A stretch of 64,000 nucleotides of DNA from Metarhizium brunneum (Eukaryota > Ascomycota > Sordariomycetes > Hypocreales > Clavicipitaceae), in contig NC_089424.1 of the NCBI RefSeq assembly GCF_013426205.1, positions 2,294,001 to 2,358,000 on the forward strand, written 5' to 3'. This document shows, piece by piece, positions 55,219 to 64,000 of the stretch. A program made the translations under genes and the position numbers. Each line of letters starts with the position of its first letter. Positions within the stretch are counted from its first letter, which is position 1. The notes under the pieces are model-generated. The model worked only from the letters and a program-made list of their open reading frames with translations, was not told the origin of the DNA and did not search any database.

Positions 55219-56772
55219 CTATAATAGACCATCGGGCTCTAGAACCCGTAATACACCACCCACGAGGTGCATGCTCCCCGTGACTAGAACCTTCCCCTTT
55301 GCCTTGTTCCGTACGAGGTTCCTGGCATGTAGAACCGCATCCTCGACGTTATCAAATACCGCCGTATCGCAAGCGGGCACAATGTCCCTCATCGTCTTCG
55401 CCGCGCCCTCCTGGACAGCCACATCTCCATCTCCTCCCCCCTTGAGCTCGTTCCTCGTAAACACGGCAGACTTGAACACCTCCCACCCAGTCACCTCGTT
55501 GACCTCGCGCAAAAAACCCGCCAGCAGCTCGCCCGCATTCCTCTCCTGCTGGTTAAACACCAGTATCACCTCTTGGCCCTCTTGAACATTCTCACGCAAC
55601 CACCTGGCCACCTCGGCCAGACTCTCCCTCGTGTGCGCCCCATCAAGTAGCCACGTTTGTTCGCCGTCATGAACGACCTCGCAGCGACCTCTCAATGTAG
55701 CTTCTCTCAGCCCGCTCGCCATCTCATCGGGCAAGTCCTCCCATCCTCCACCGCCCATGTTCAAATGCTCCCTCACGGCCAGCACAGCCAAGGCCTGGTT
55801 CATCTTCTGAAACCCGCCTTTCAAGTTCCCCTCGACGCCACGCCACGCCGCAACCTCATCAGGGTCAACCTCGACAAGCGTGGCCTTCTTCTCGGCCGCC
55901 CTCTGCCTCAGCACGCCCATCACACTCGGCTCGGCTCTCACCGTAAACCCCTTCACCCCGTCCTTGAGCACCCCCGCCTTGTGCCAGGCAATCTTCTCAA
56001 CCGTATCCCCCAACATGGCGACATGGTCCACGCCCAACTGCGAAATCACCGCCGCGGAAACAGCACGCGCGGGCAGGACATTCGTGGCATCGTACTCGCC
56101 GCCAATCCCACACTCCATGACGACATTCCTCACCCCCCGCCCCAGAAAGATGTGCCACGCCATAATGGTGAGAAACCTGAAAAAGAAGGGCTTCGAGCCC
56201 GGCCCCTCTGCAGCGGCAGCATCCCTGCCCTCCCTCCTCGCCGCCTCCGTAAACCGGTCCCAGAGCTCGAAGAACGCCGCGGCAAACAGTTCCTGGGAGA
56301 CGGGCTCGCCGTCGATGGCGATCCTCTCCCTGGGACTGACGAGGTGCGGGCTCGTGTACGTCCCCACGGCGCCGTACCGCCGCAGCATCGAGGTCGCGTA
56401 GGCGCAGACCGAGCCCTTGCCCTTTGTGCCCGCGACGTGGATGTGACGCATGCGGCAGAGGTCGTCGGTCGAGTAGCCCGCGCGGCCGAGCCACCGGATG
56501 ACCTCTGGGATGGCGACGGCATTCAAGTCCCGGGCCTTGGCGTTGCTTTGCTCGGGGGTGCTGCCGAAGAGCTGGGTGACGGTGCGGTTGGACTGAAGCT
56601 CGGCGAGCTTTTGGAGGGCGTCTTGGTAGCTGCGGGACATGACGCTCATGGGTCTTTGGGCTCGAATGGGTGAAGTGCGCGGGCGAGGAGCCGTGGATCG
56701 TGTTGATGGGCGAGATGAGTAGGCATGTAAAGGTCGGAGGCGGCATTGAGTGAAGGCGCGGCTCGTGGCCAT
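55219..56772 (-). CDS. folylpolyglutamate synthase paralogue (copy 2, intronless)
   Basis: Single open frame of 517 aa from the ATG at 56772. The N-terminal 50 residues are rich in Arg/Ser and lack acids, like a mitochondrial presequence. A second ATG at residue 42 (MSVMSRSYQDAL) would give a cytosolic form. The Mur-ligase-type core has GTKGKGS at 115-121, TSPHLVSPRERI, ECGIGGEYDATN, LGDTVEKIAWHKAGV and WLLDGAHTRESL, then VILVFNQQERNA. The DGAHT motif and NQQ block follow the synthase type, not dihydrofolate synthase, but the biochemical activity of this copy is not proven by sequence. Unlike copy 1 it has no introns and is GC-richer. The two genes face each other tail to tail. Confidence 0.88.
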   Translation of the reverse strand: MATSRAFTQCRLRPLHAYSSRPSTRSTAPRPRTSPIRAQRPMSVMSRSYQDALQKLAELQSNRTVTQLFGSTPEQSNAKARDLNAVAIPEVIRWLGRAGYSTDDLCRMRHIHVAGTKGKGSVCAYATSMLRRYGAVGTYTSPHLVSPRERIAIDGEPVSQELFAAAFFELWDRFTEAARREGRDAAAAEGPGSKPFFFRFLTIMAWHIFLGRGVRNVVMECGIGGEYDATNVLPARAVSAAVISQLGVDHVAMLGDTVEKIAWHKAGVLKDGVKGFTVRAEPSVMGVLRQRAAEKKATLVEVDPDEVAAWRGVEGNLKGGFQKMNQALAVLAVREHLNMGGGGWEDLPDEMASGLREATLRGRCEVVHDGEQTWLLDGAHTRESLAEVARWLRENVQEGQEVILVFNQQERNAGELLAGFLREVNEVTGWEVFKSAVFTRNELKGGGDGDVAVQEGAAKTMRDIVPACDTAVFDNVEDAVLHARNLVRNKAKGKVLVTGSMHLVGGVLRVLEPDGLL

Positions 56773-57178
56773 GGTGATGAATCTATGATGGGGGTGAGAC
56801 AACTACTTAAGTACCTACTTAAGTGCTTAGGTAGGCGGGGTGATTTGCCACTACGGAATCATGAAGAGAAGAACCGACATAATGCGGGCACGTCAATTCG
56901 CATGTTTTGGCACCATAGCAAAGCCGTTGTTGATGAGAACTCTACGCAGCAGCTCCTCCAGGTCCCAAGCGACTCGCTCATTCACATTGTGGGTCCTGGC
57001 ACAACACATGCCGACGCCTCCATATACATCCCTCGTCGTGCACGACTGGAGCTCATATTGAAGTTGTAAATGACGTATGAAATCGCCTCGATGTCTATTC
57101 ATATCTAGTACACGAGTCTATGACCCTTTTTTACGGCCTACCCCCATCACCAATATACAGGACAAAGAAGACTTGTAA
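56773..57178. other. gap between the synthase paralogue and mic60
   Basis: About 400 bp holding the synthase copy 2 promoter, with a TTAAGTACC/AGGTA palindrome cluster, and the mic60 3' flank. No gene seen. Confidence 0.5.
56804..56835. repeat. palindrome-rich CTTAAGTACC/CTTAGGTAG cluster
   Basis: Closely spaced near-palindromes just 32-63 bp upstream of the start codon of synthase copy 2. A similar cluster lies upstream of the Rab5-type gene. Confidence 0.45.
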
Positions 57179-59328
57179 TTAATCTACTCTCAAGCTCTGG
57201 AGTCTCGCTTCAGTAGCAATGACCTTGACATTGTGTTAGCTTTGCTGACAGTCATTTTCAATTCAGCGTGGCATGTAGTGTACTTACGTCAAGTGCTTGC
57301 TGAACTTCCAACACCTTGCGTACCTCGCCCAACCAATCTTTGCTGAGCGTCTTGGCCCATCCCTGCAGGCTGTTCATTTCTCGGGCAGCTGAATCCAAAT
57401 CGCCCTCTTCTAGATAAGTTTGTGTGCGTGTCAGAGTACTTTCGACATCGTTGCCCTCGGCAAGACCTTCCTTCTTGAACATGACATGGCTGAGGACCCA
57501 GCTGGAGGCGTGGCTGGCAACACCTGCGTCATCTGGCAGAAGAGAAGCTTTCCTGACCTCAGCTGCGACACGGCGGAATCTGTCAATCAGTAGGGATGGG
57601 GTGGAAACACCACGCTGGTAGGCAAGAGGGTTGAGAGAAGCAATGGCAGCATCAACAACGGCGTCGTCGTCGGCAATCTCCTTCAGGGCAACCAACTCTC
57701 GGATAAATGGCTTGGGGTGAGTAGCGTTTTCTAGACTGGCACGGACAGCTTCGACAGCAACGTGGAGCTGCTGAGTCTTGAGATTAGTGTCCACGACGCC
57801 ATTCCAGCCAACTGTGAGCTTCTCCAATTCAGAGACTGCCGAGCTTAGGTCTGCGAGCTTGCCGAGACGACCTTCTCTCTCCTTCTCAACACGGTCCTTG
57901 ACCTCCTGCACGAATTCCTTCTTCAGAGCCAAAGCTTGCTCCAAGAGCTGGTTCTGGAGTTTTTCCTCGTTGAGCTTCTTCTCTCGTTCCATCAACAGCT
58001 GGACACGTTCATCGTAGCTGTTGCGGACCGATTTCATTTCTTCCTCAAATTCTCGCCGCCACTCAATCTCTTGAGACAGCATAGTGTTCTCAACACGCTT
58101 GATGAGTTCAGTGGCGGCAGTGTCAAACTCCTCGATTGAAGACTTGACCTCGCCAGCCGCCTTCTTCTCAATGCCCTTCTTCAAATCCCGAAGACGGCTG
58201 CCGATGCGGAGAACCTCATTTTTAGCCTTGGCAATGGTGGTGGAGTAACGACCATGGGCGCCATCAGCATTTACAACCAAAATAAGGTCATTGAGCATGT
58301 GCACGAGATCTCGGACGATGGGGTCCTTGGCTTCGGAAAGTCCCATCAAGTCAATGGGCTCAAGGGGTGGGAATCGAGACGGCTCGTTGACCTCAGGGGC
58401 CTTGAATTCCTTCTTCGAAGATGGCTTGGATGAGTCGGTAGTAGGGTGCTCACCAACAGCCTTGGGAGTTGCCTTTTCAGCTGGCTTGGATTGCGCGGTG
58501 ACTGGATCGGATGGCGTCTTATCAGCGATATCCTTCTTCTCGGCCTGCTTGATCACGGGTTTCACAGTAGCAGGAGAGGCACTAGAGTGGCGAGAAGAGG
58601 CATCGGAGCTTTCGGCCACTCTCCAAGAAGCGCCGCTTTGTGCGGGAATTTTGACTTGCTTGCCGGTTTCGCGGGATTGAGAGTCGTGGCTCACGGCGTC
58701 GGGGAACTTCTTCTTGAACTCAAGCTCCTCCAGGTAGAGCACAGCCTGCTCTCCATATGGAATGTACTCGGTGAAGAAGTCATGGAAGTTGTCATTTATT
58801 CGCGAGTACCAGACACCACCTGCGAAGCCAACAGCTCCGAGAACCATCAGTGTGAAAACGAAGCTTCGGAGTCTCTGGGAAAAGCTCTTCTTCTTCTTCG
58901 CGAGGGCCTTGGTAGCCTCAGTTGGGGGAGGAGGCGGCGGCGGCGTCAAGGGAACGTTGCTGGTTTTCGGTGTATTCGCATCAACAACTTCGGCGGCCGG
59001 TGGAGGTGGGCTTCTTTCGGAGCTCAGGGTCTCAGACGTCGGCATCACAGGGGGCTTGGGAACGTCGGCATCTGGCTTTTTAGTATCGGCATAAGATCTC
59101 TATAAGGCCAATTGGTAGTTATTAGCGGCCATTGATTTTCTGGACCATGCGTTCGCATCCTTGCGCATGTTTGCATCGAGGTTAATAAGGTCGGTCTGGG
59201 GGTTCAATTCGTACCGCTCCAAGCAAACCGGCTCGTCGCGAAGCCGCACTGGGCCATTGGCGGCCAGCAGCAGCCACAATGGGCTTGCTGCCAAGGGCCC
59301 TTGCTGACCGAAGCGATGATCGCAACAT
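57179..59328 (-). CDS. mic60: MICOS complex subunit Mic60 (mitofilin)
   Basis: Inner-mitochondrial-membrane protein that shapes crista junctions. Exons: 59215-59328, 57288-59099 and 57179-57223, all phase 0, giving 656 aa. The first exon encodes a mitochondrial presequence (MLRSSLRSARALG, Arg-rich, no acids) and joins to RSYADTKKP. A Pro-rich segment precedes a single membrane helix at about 117-136 (SFVFTLMVLGAVGFAGGVWY), followed by YIPYGEQAVLYLEE. A long coiled coil runs over about 300-450. The C-terminal mitofilin domain ends QALDVIATEARLQSLRVD, across the last, 64-bp intron. The short first and last exons are easily missed. Confidence 0.95.
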
Positions 59329-60285
59329 GAGGTAGGATATAAGCCAGCAGGGCACGTCGTGGTGGTGGTGGTGGAATGGGTGACGGTCTGGAGTTGCGAG
59401 CAGGACAAAAACGCTCAGGGCAAAAGTTCGGCTAAAGGCTCAAGCACAAGCTTGCCGCACTCTCGAGATCTGGGTCCTGACGTGATGCCGAGCGGCAGGA
59501 ACCGGGACCTGTGACGCAACCACCATGGCTATGCATGCATTTGACAGCCTCGACGCTTCAAATGCCACGCAGACGGGACCAGAAACTGTTTGCACAAAAA
59601 GATGCAGGCCGAGCTGAATGCAACCTTTTTTTTTTTTTTTTAAAGAGACTAGATAAATAATCGCACTGTAGGTAGGGGTCCATCGTGTTATCATCGAGCC
59701 ATTGCGCCCGTCTTGCCTGGTTGGATGACTGTTGTCACCGGCGAGTGTTGGCCGCGTAACTGCTGCACTTGAGCCCGTTCACTTCAGGCAACAGAATCCC
59801 TCCTGCTACCCCTCACACATAGTTGAGTTCCATCAAATCGGAAGGATTCTATTTAACATTGATACATGTTGAAACTATTACATGTCCCCAGTGGAAATTG
59901 TCCACTGCTGACCCACGAACACACTCTGCGGCAACGAGGCAAAGTGGAGGACTCTGGTACGGGGCAGGAACAGCACAGATATAACATTGTGCGTGTGCGT
60001 ATATGATATTAGGATGAGGCCAAAGTAAGAACCAAGAGCGAAAAATGTCTCCGAAAAACAACCCTTCCAAAAACCCAAGACTCCAAGAGAGAAACATACA
60101 ACTTTCTGAGGCTTCCCAGCCGCAAGACAAAGGCTTAGCTCAACCGCCACTGCCAGCCTGTTCTCTCCATGCCAATAGAGATCTGACTTGACCTATAAAT
60201 ATGCGTTTGGCGGCGTCTTCTTCCAACCCGTATAACCCGCACATCTAGCCGCCCCAAGCCGGCAATTGAAGAATACCAAAACAAT
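59329..60285. other. gap between mic60 and the Rab5-type gene
   Basis: About 960 bp: the mic60 promoter and the Rab5 3' UTR. It contains a long T run at about 59625-59641. No convincing gene. Confidence 0.5.
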
Positions 60286-61263
60286 TTAACAGCTGCATGG
60301 CCCGCTCACGTTGGTGTTTGCGTTTTCGGGGGTCAGACTGACGCCGGGTCGCTGACCGGGACGAGTATGCCGAGGCCCAGCTTGGTCTAGAGGAAGCTTC
60401 TTGGCAATGGCAGTGAATAGCTCGCGAACATTCTCGGCCGTTTTCGCTGAGGTTTCAAAGAATAAGAGACCCGCCTCTCGGGCGTAGGCCTCGGCATCGG
60501 CGGTGGGGATGGCACGCTTATCGGGCTGTTCGGTAACCAAATCAAGCTTGTTTCCAGCCAGGGCGATGATGATATCCTCCTTGGCCTGACGCTGAAGTTC
60601 CTTCACCCAGGCCTTGGCCTTGTCTAGTGATGACTACAAAATGCCAGCGTCGTTAGCATACCTGCGTCTGAGGGGCAGGATGATAGAATGAGGGAACGAA
60701 TGCGGTGAGAGAAGATGAGGCCTGCTAAGAAGACGTACGGATTGTGTAATATCGTAGACAATGACGGCGCAGTTTGCGTTGCGGTAGTACATGGGGGCGA
60801 GGGATTTGTAACGCTCCTGTCCGGCAGTATCCCAAATCTCGAACTTGACTGTGGTGTTCTCATCGAGGGAGATGGTTTGTGTCAGGAATGCGGCGCCGAT
60901 GGTGGACTCCCTGAAAGAGTCAAATTGGTCCTGGAGACTGGGTCAGCGGAGTGAAATAATTTGGGCATGACAGCTTCTGGCTACCATGACGCCAGGAGAG
61001 AATAGGTTCCCACATACCTTAACAAACCGCAGGACTATTGAGCTCTGCAAGTGTAATGTTAGCCGCCACTACAAGGCCTGTTTAGCATGTGTGTATTCCG
61101 TCGGTATTCACCTTTCCGACGGCGGATTCGCCTAGAGATACACTGTTAGTAGGGGGGACTGGTGCGGAGGGAACATGGGCCTCATACCGAGAAGGACGAG
61201 CTTGAACTGAGCAAAGCGGTTGTTCGCACCGCGGGCGCCAGCAGTAGGGCCTCGGGATGACAT
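60286..61263 (-). CDS. Rab5-type small GTPase (Ypt5/Vps21-like)
   Basis: Early-endosome GTPase controlling fusion and PI3P formation. Five exons: 61188-61263, 61112-61131 (20 nt), 61018-61044 (27 nt), 60739-60930 and 60286-60633, giving 220 aa. The joined protein reads [19 protein letters not shown] (P loop), [15 protein letters not shown] (switch I of the Rab5 class), [23 protein letters not shown] and ETSAK, and ends CSC for geranylgeranylation. The start [17 protein letters not shown] matches fungal Rab5 forms. Two microexons make this gene easy to mis-annotate. It is divergent from sac1. Confidence 0.95.
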
Positions 61264-61723
61264 GGCTGCGGTGACTGCCTGGCTGGCGAGTTGGCGTCGT
61301 CGGTTGATACAGTTGAGGTGGCGGTCGTCGAGATGTTGCGATCTGACCACGGCTCAACAACGGAGGGTCTCGATAGGTTATATGCCCCAAGGTTCGGACT
61401 GGGAGAAAATAACCGCGGGATCGGAAGACACAGGTTCGAATAAGTAGAGGGACCGACGCGGAGGGTTGTAGGAGCAGGGAAAAAAGAAAAGAAAGGCTTC
61501 CGCCAAGGGTTTGGGAATGAAGTGTCTGGTGACGGTGGATGATGGTGGGCTAGAATGCTGGGCCTGTTTGGCTGGCGAGTTAGTCGGATCTCCGTTCCAA
61601 GTTCGCCGTGCCCAGAATTGCGTACTCTGTACGGAGTGGTTGTGAGGCACCAGACTTGACACGTTCAGGCGGGAGGCGGGAGGTGGTGGTCTGCTGCTGC
61701 TGTCGAGTGTGCCAGGATGTCTG

Positions 61724-61752
61724 TAGGTGCCTAGGTCTAGGTACCTAGGTAC
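61724..61752. repeat. AGGTACCTAGGTAC palindrome cluster
   Basis: Three overlapping CCTAGGT-type half sites in 29 bp, about 460 bp upstream of the Rab5-type start. Possible protein-binding site; unproven. Confidence 0.45.
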
Positions 61753-62389
61753 TTGGATGTGGTGAAGTGGCTTGGCGCCGGTTGCGTCGACATTGTCCGC
61801 CGTAGTTGCCGCATGACCCTAAGGCAGGGAGCCTGCCTACCCGGTACCCCATAATTCACATCAATGATCCGGACTGTTGACGCGATATCAAAAGTTACGT
61901 CAGCATGGTGCACTCATTTACATAACGTAGAACCTGGCAGCCCATCTCGCCATCATGTGAATAAACAGTCTGGTACGAGTATATATTACGTAGGATCGGA
62001 TCTGCACAGCGACTGCATGGAGACCAAGCATGTACATACATACAAGCCCATGCTACTGCGTCCGTCTGCCAACCAAAGATGGACCCTCCCAGGCCCATGT
62101 GGTGGATTGCGGCTCCTGGAGGACTCGAGCACTCAGCACCAGACCCGTGTTACCGGGCAGTACGGACCAGACAGTACCAGACCGCGCTCGTCTTGGCTAC
62201 AGATGCTTGTTTCCTCTCATCAATCCATTGTTTGGTACTGATCGAGTGCCGTTGGCGAGTCTCCAGTTCCCACATTCAATCCGGTCAAGCGTCGACGGTG
62301 CCTGGACGTCCGAGCTACAGGCCACTCGAAGACATGTGCCACCACTAGCCTTGAGCTTCCAGGGCATCCGTGGAGTCCCCAGGTACATC

Positions 62390-62435
62390 TAAGTACTTAA
62401 GTACCAACCAAGGTCAACTGGTACCTCTAAGTACT
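62390..62435. repeat. AAGTACTTAAGTACC palindrome pair
   Basis: Two palindromic blocks (TAAGTACTTAAGTACC and GGTACCTCTAAGTACT) about 365-410 bp upstream of the sac1 start. Confidence 0.45.
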
Positions 62436-62798
62436 CTAGCACTGGGGGGCTTCTAAACCAACTTTGAGGGTGATGTCCCAGGTGCCAGCTGCATGGCGCT
62501 CGATACCATTAAACCGAGGGTTCAGATGTTCCTGTCCCTGCGCCCCTCGCTAAAGTCACGAATACCCGAATCCCAGCTTCGCGCTGTGTCGACGTCAACC
62601 TGCCTTTGTTCGAGTCGGCCACGTTTGCTGAACTGCTCACCAACTTCAGCACCAGAGTCCTAGACGGCGAGTTTCGTCTTCTGAGCCGCTGATTCTGGCT
62701 GCTTGGCCACTCCTGTTTTTTTTTCTCTTGCAGCTGTATTGCTTCTTTTCTTCGTCTTTCGTTGCACTCTCTTGTTGAGACGGCTTCCTACGCTCGCG

Positions 62799-64000
62799 AT
62801 GCCGGCCCTCGCAACGTCCAAGTTCCCCTTCCGGGACATCAACCTCAGGGTTACCAACGATGCCTATACATTCACCTCGCCGTCGTCTCCCGATGCCCCA
62901 GCACTGGTAATTGATCGTCCTACCGGTGATATCCGCCTGAGCGACTCCAATCCACAAACTACCAAGCGGGCAACTCGGGTGTCAAGCATCGCTGGCATAC
63001 TGGGCATTATCCAGCTGAGACTCGGTATGTTATTCTATCATGCTCCCCCCCTTCTCCGCGTGGTTGCAAGTCAAAGCTTCACTTCGCTAACTACAAAACG
63101 AAAACAGACAAATATGTCATAGTTATCAACAAGGCCCAACCCGTGGGCCGCCTCAAGGGCCACATGGTGTACAAGGTTATTGCCGCCGAGATCCTTCCCA
63201 TGCGTGAACGCCAGATCCACGATCCCGACGAGGATACCTTCATTGGCCTCCTCAACCGCTTCCTCCAACGAGGGCCAATGTACTTTTCGTACTCAATCGA
63301 CTTGACAAATTCTTTCCAGCGCCAGTCGCAAGCCGATACCTCCAATCCCCTGTGGATGCGAACTGACGATCGCTTCTTCTTCAACAAGCATCTCCAGTCA
63401 GACTTGATAGAATTTCGTACCCGAGGCTCCAGAAGCCAACCAGGAAAACAGGCAGCTGTTGACCCATACATCCTCCCCTGCATCTTTGGCATGCTAGAAA
63501 TCAAGCCCACCAAATTTAAGAACACTCCCCTTACAATCATCATTATTTCTCGTCGGTCAAGATATCGTGGCGGAACCAGATATTTCACCAGAGGCCTAGA
63601 CGAAGATGGCCATGCTGCCAACTACAACGAGACAGAGCAAGTCGTTATCCTCAACGACAGTAGTTCGGGCCTAGGAGGCTACGCCGGCAGCAGCGATATG
63701 CAGAGCGGCAAGCTTGGTAGCGGTCCTGGCCAGGAGATGCAAATCATGTCCTATGTTCAGACTCGTGGCAGTGTTCCTACGTACTGGTCCGAGATCAATA
63801 CTCTCAAGTACACACCAAAGATCCAAGTTCGCAGCACAGACGCTGCACTCGCCGCTTCGCAGAAGCACTTTGACGAGCAGATTCGCATCTATGGTGACAA
63901 TTACCTCATCAATCTGGTCAACTCCAAGGGCAGAGAATGCAAAGTCAAGGAGTCATATGAGCAAATGTACCGCTCGCTTGCCTCGGCGCCCAAGGAGCAT
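62799..64000 (+). CDS. sac1: Sac1 phosphoinositide phosphatase (5' part)
   Basis: Integral ER/Golgi lipid phosphatase that removes the 4-phosphate of PI4P. Two exons are visible, 62799-63024 and 63108 to the window end, giving the first 373 residues; the rest lies outside. The N-terminal half of the Sac domain is clear: the start MPALATSKFPFRDINLRV, GILGIIQLRLDKYVIVI, VYKVIAAEILP, MYFSYSIDLTNSFQR, LWMRTDDRFFFNKHL, IIISRRSRYRGGTRYFTRG, and YVQTRGSVPTYWSEIN. The catalytic CX5R motif and the C-terminal membrane helices are not reached. The gene appears intact up to the cut. Confidence 0.95.

Larger units (their letters stand above)
61264..62798. other. divergent promoter region of the Rab5-type gene and sac1
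   Basis: About 1.5 kb between divergent start codons. No convincing coding frame. It holds two clusters of AGGTACCTAGGT/AAGTACTTAAGTACC palindromes and one near-copy of the TACGGAGTA nonamer at 61630. Confidence 0.5.

Noticed and set aside
55657..56673. 338-codon frame antisense to synthase copy 2
   Set aside because: The minus-strand protein has clear family motifs throughout. The plus-strand frame is a GC-rich shadow with many His/Pro/Arg.
61430..61445. TTCGAAT-type B-box-like element suggesting a second tRNA
   Set aside because: No matching acceptor, D or anticodon arms can be folded around it.

Overview
The window reads as a chromosome segment of a filamentous ascomycete, most likely a Sordariomycete and possibly Hypocreales (order is inference). 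The signs are short GT-AG introns of about 55-175 bp, a fungal-style Scm3 with AT-hooks, Atg14 with its N-terminal CxxC, a DUF3807 protein and a tRNA-Val(AAC). Base composition is even. I see no AT-rich repeat-induced decay, no transposon, no CRISPR array, and no secondary-metabolite or prophage island. Coding content is mostly conserved housekeeping genes on both strands.

Layout. 0-5 kb: an ABCC/MRP-type ABC transporter (-). 5-10.7 kb: a long stretch without a convincing gene. 10.7-17.5 kb: CAF-1 subunit Cac2 (+), a stand-alone LigD-type 3'-phosphoesterase protein (-) and peroxin Pex13 (+). 17.9-27.2 kb: a DUF7025-type AAA ATPase, Atg6/Beclin-1, a twin-CX9C protein and ribosomal protein S11/uS17, all (-). 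27.6-36.7 kb: kinetochore scaffold Spc7 (+), then an unrecognised acidic membrane protein gene (+) whose 3' part looks broken. 36.9-43 kb: Atg14 (-), two small fungal proteins (+) and casein kinase 2 alpha (+). 43.6-52.8 kb: the large Scm3 protein (-), tRNA-Val (+), a URI/Bud27-like prefoldin (-) and a double-GFA-domain protein (+). 53.4-56.8 kb: two folylpolyglutamate synthase paralogues facing tail to tail. 57.2-64 kb: MICOS subunit Mic60 (-), a Rab5-type GTPase (-) and the 5' part of Sac1 phosphoinositide phosphatase (+), cut by the window end.

Functional threads. Atg6 and Atg14 are partners in autophagy PI3-kinase complex I, and Rab5 and Sac1 also act in phosphoinositide and endosome biology. 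Spc7 and Scm3 act at the kinetochore/centromere, and Cac2 and Scm3 are both histone-deposition factors. These are probably ordinary linkage, not an operon-like system. I did not find a clearly new biological system. The most useful second looks are the tail-to-tail folylpolyglutamate synthase pair (one copy with two GC-AG introns, the other intronless), the Scm3 architecture with a C-terminal cysteine cluster, the LigD-like phosphoesterase, the decaying gene at 33-36.7 kb, and the broken membrane-protein-like frame upstream of the ABC transporter. Exon boundaries were derived by hand from splice signals and reading-frame continuity.
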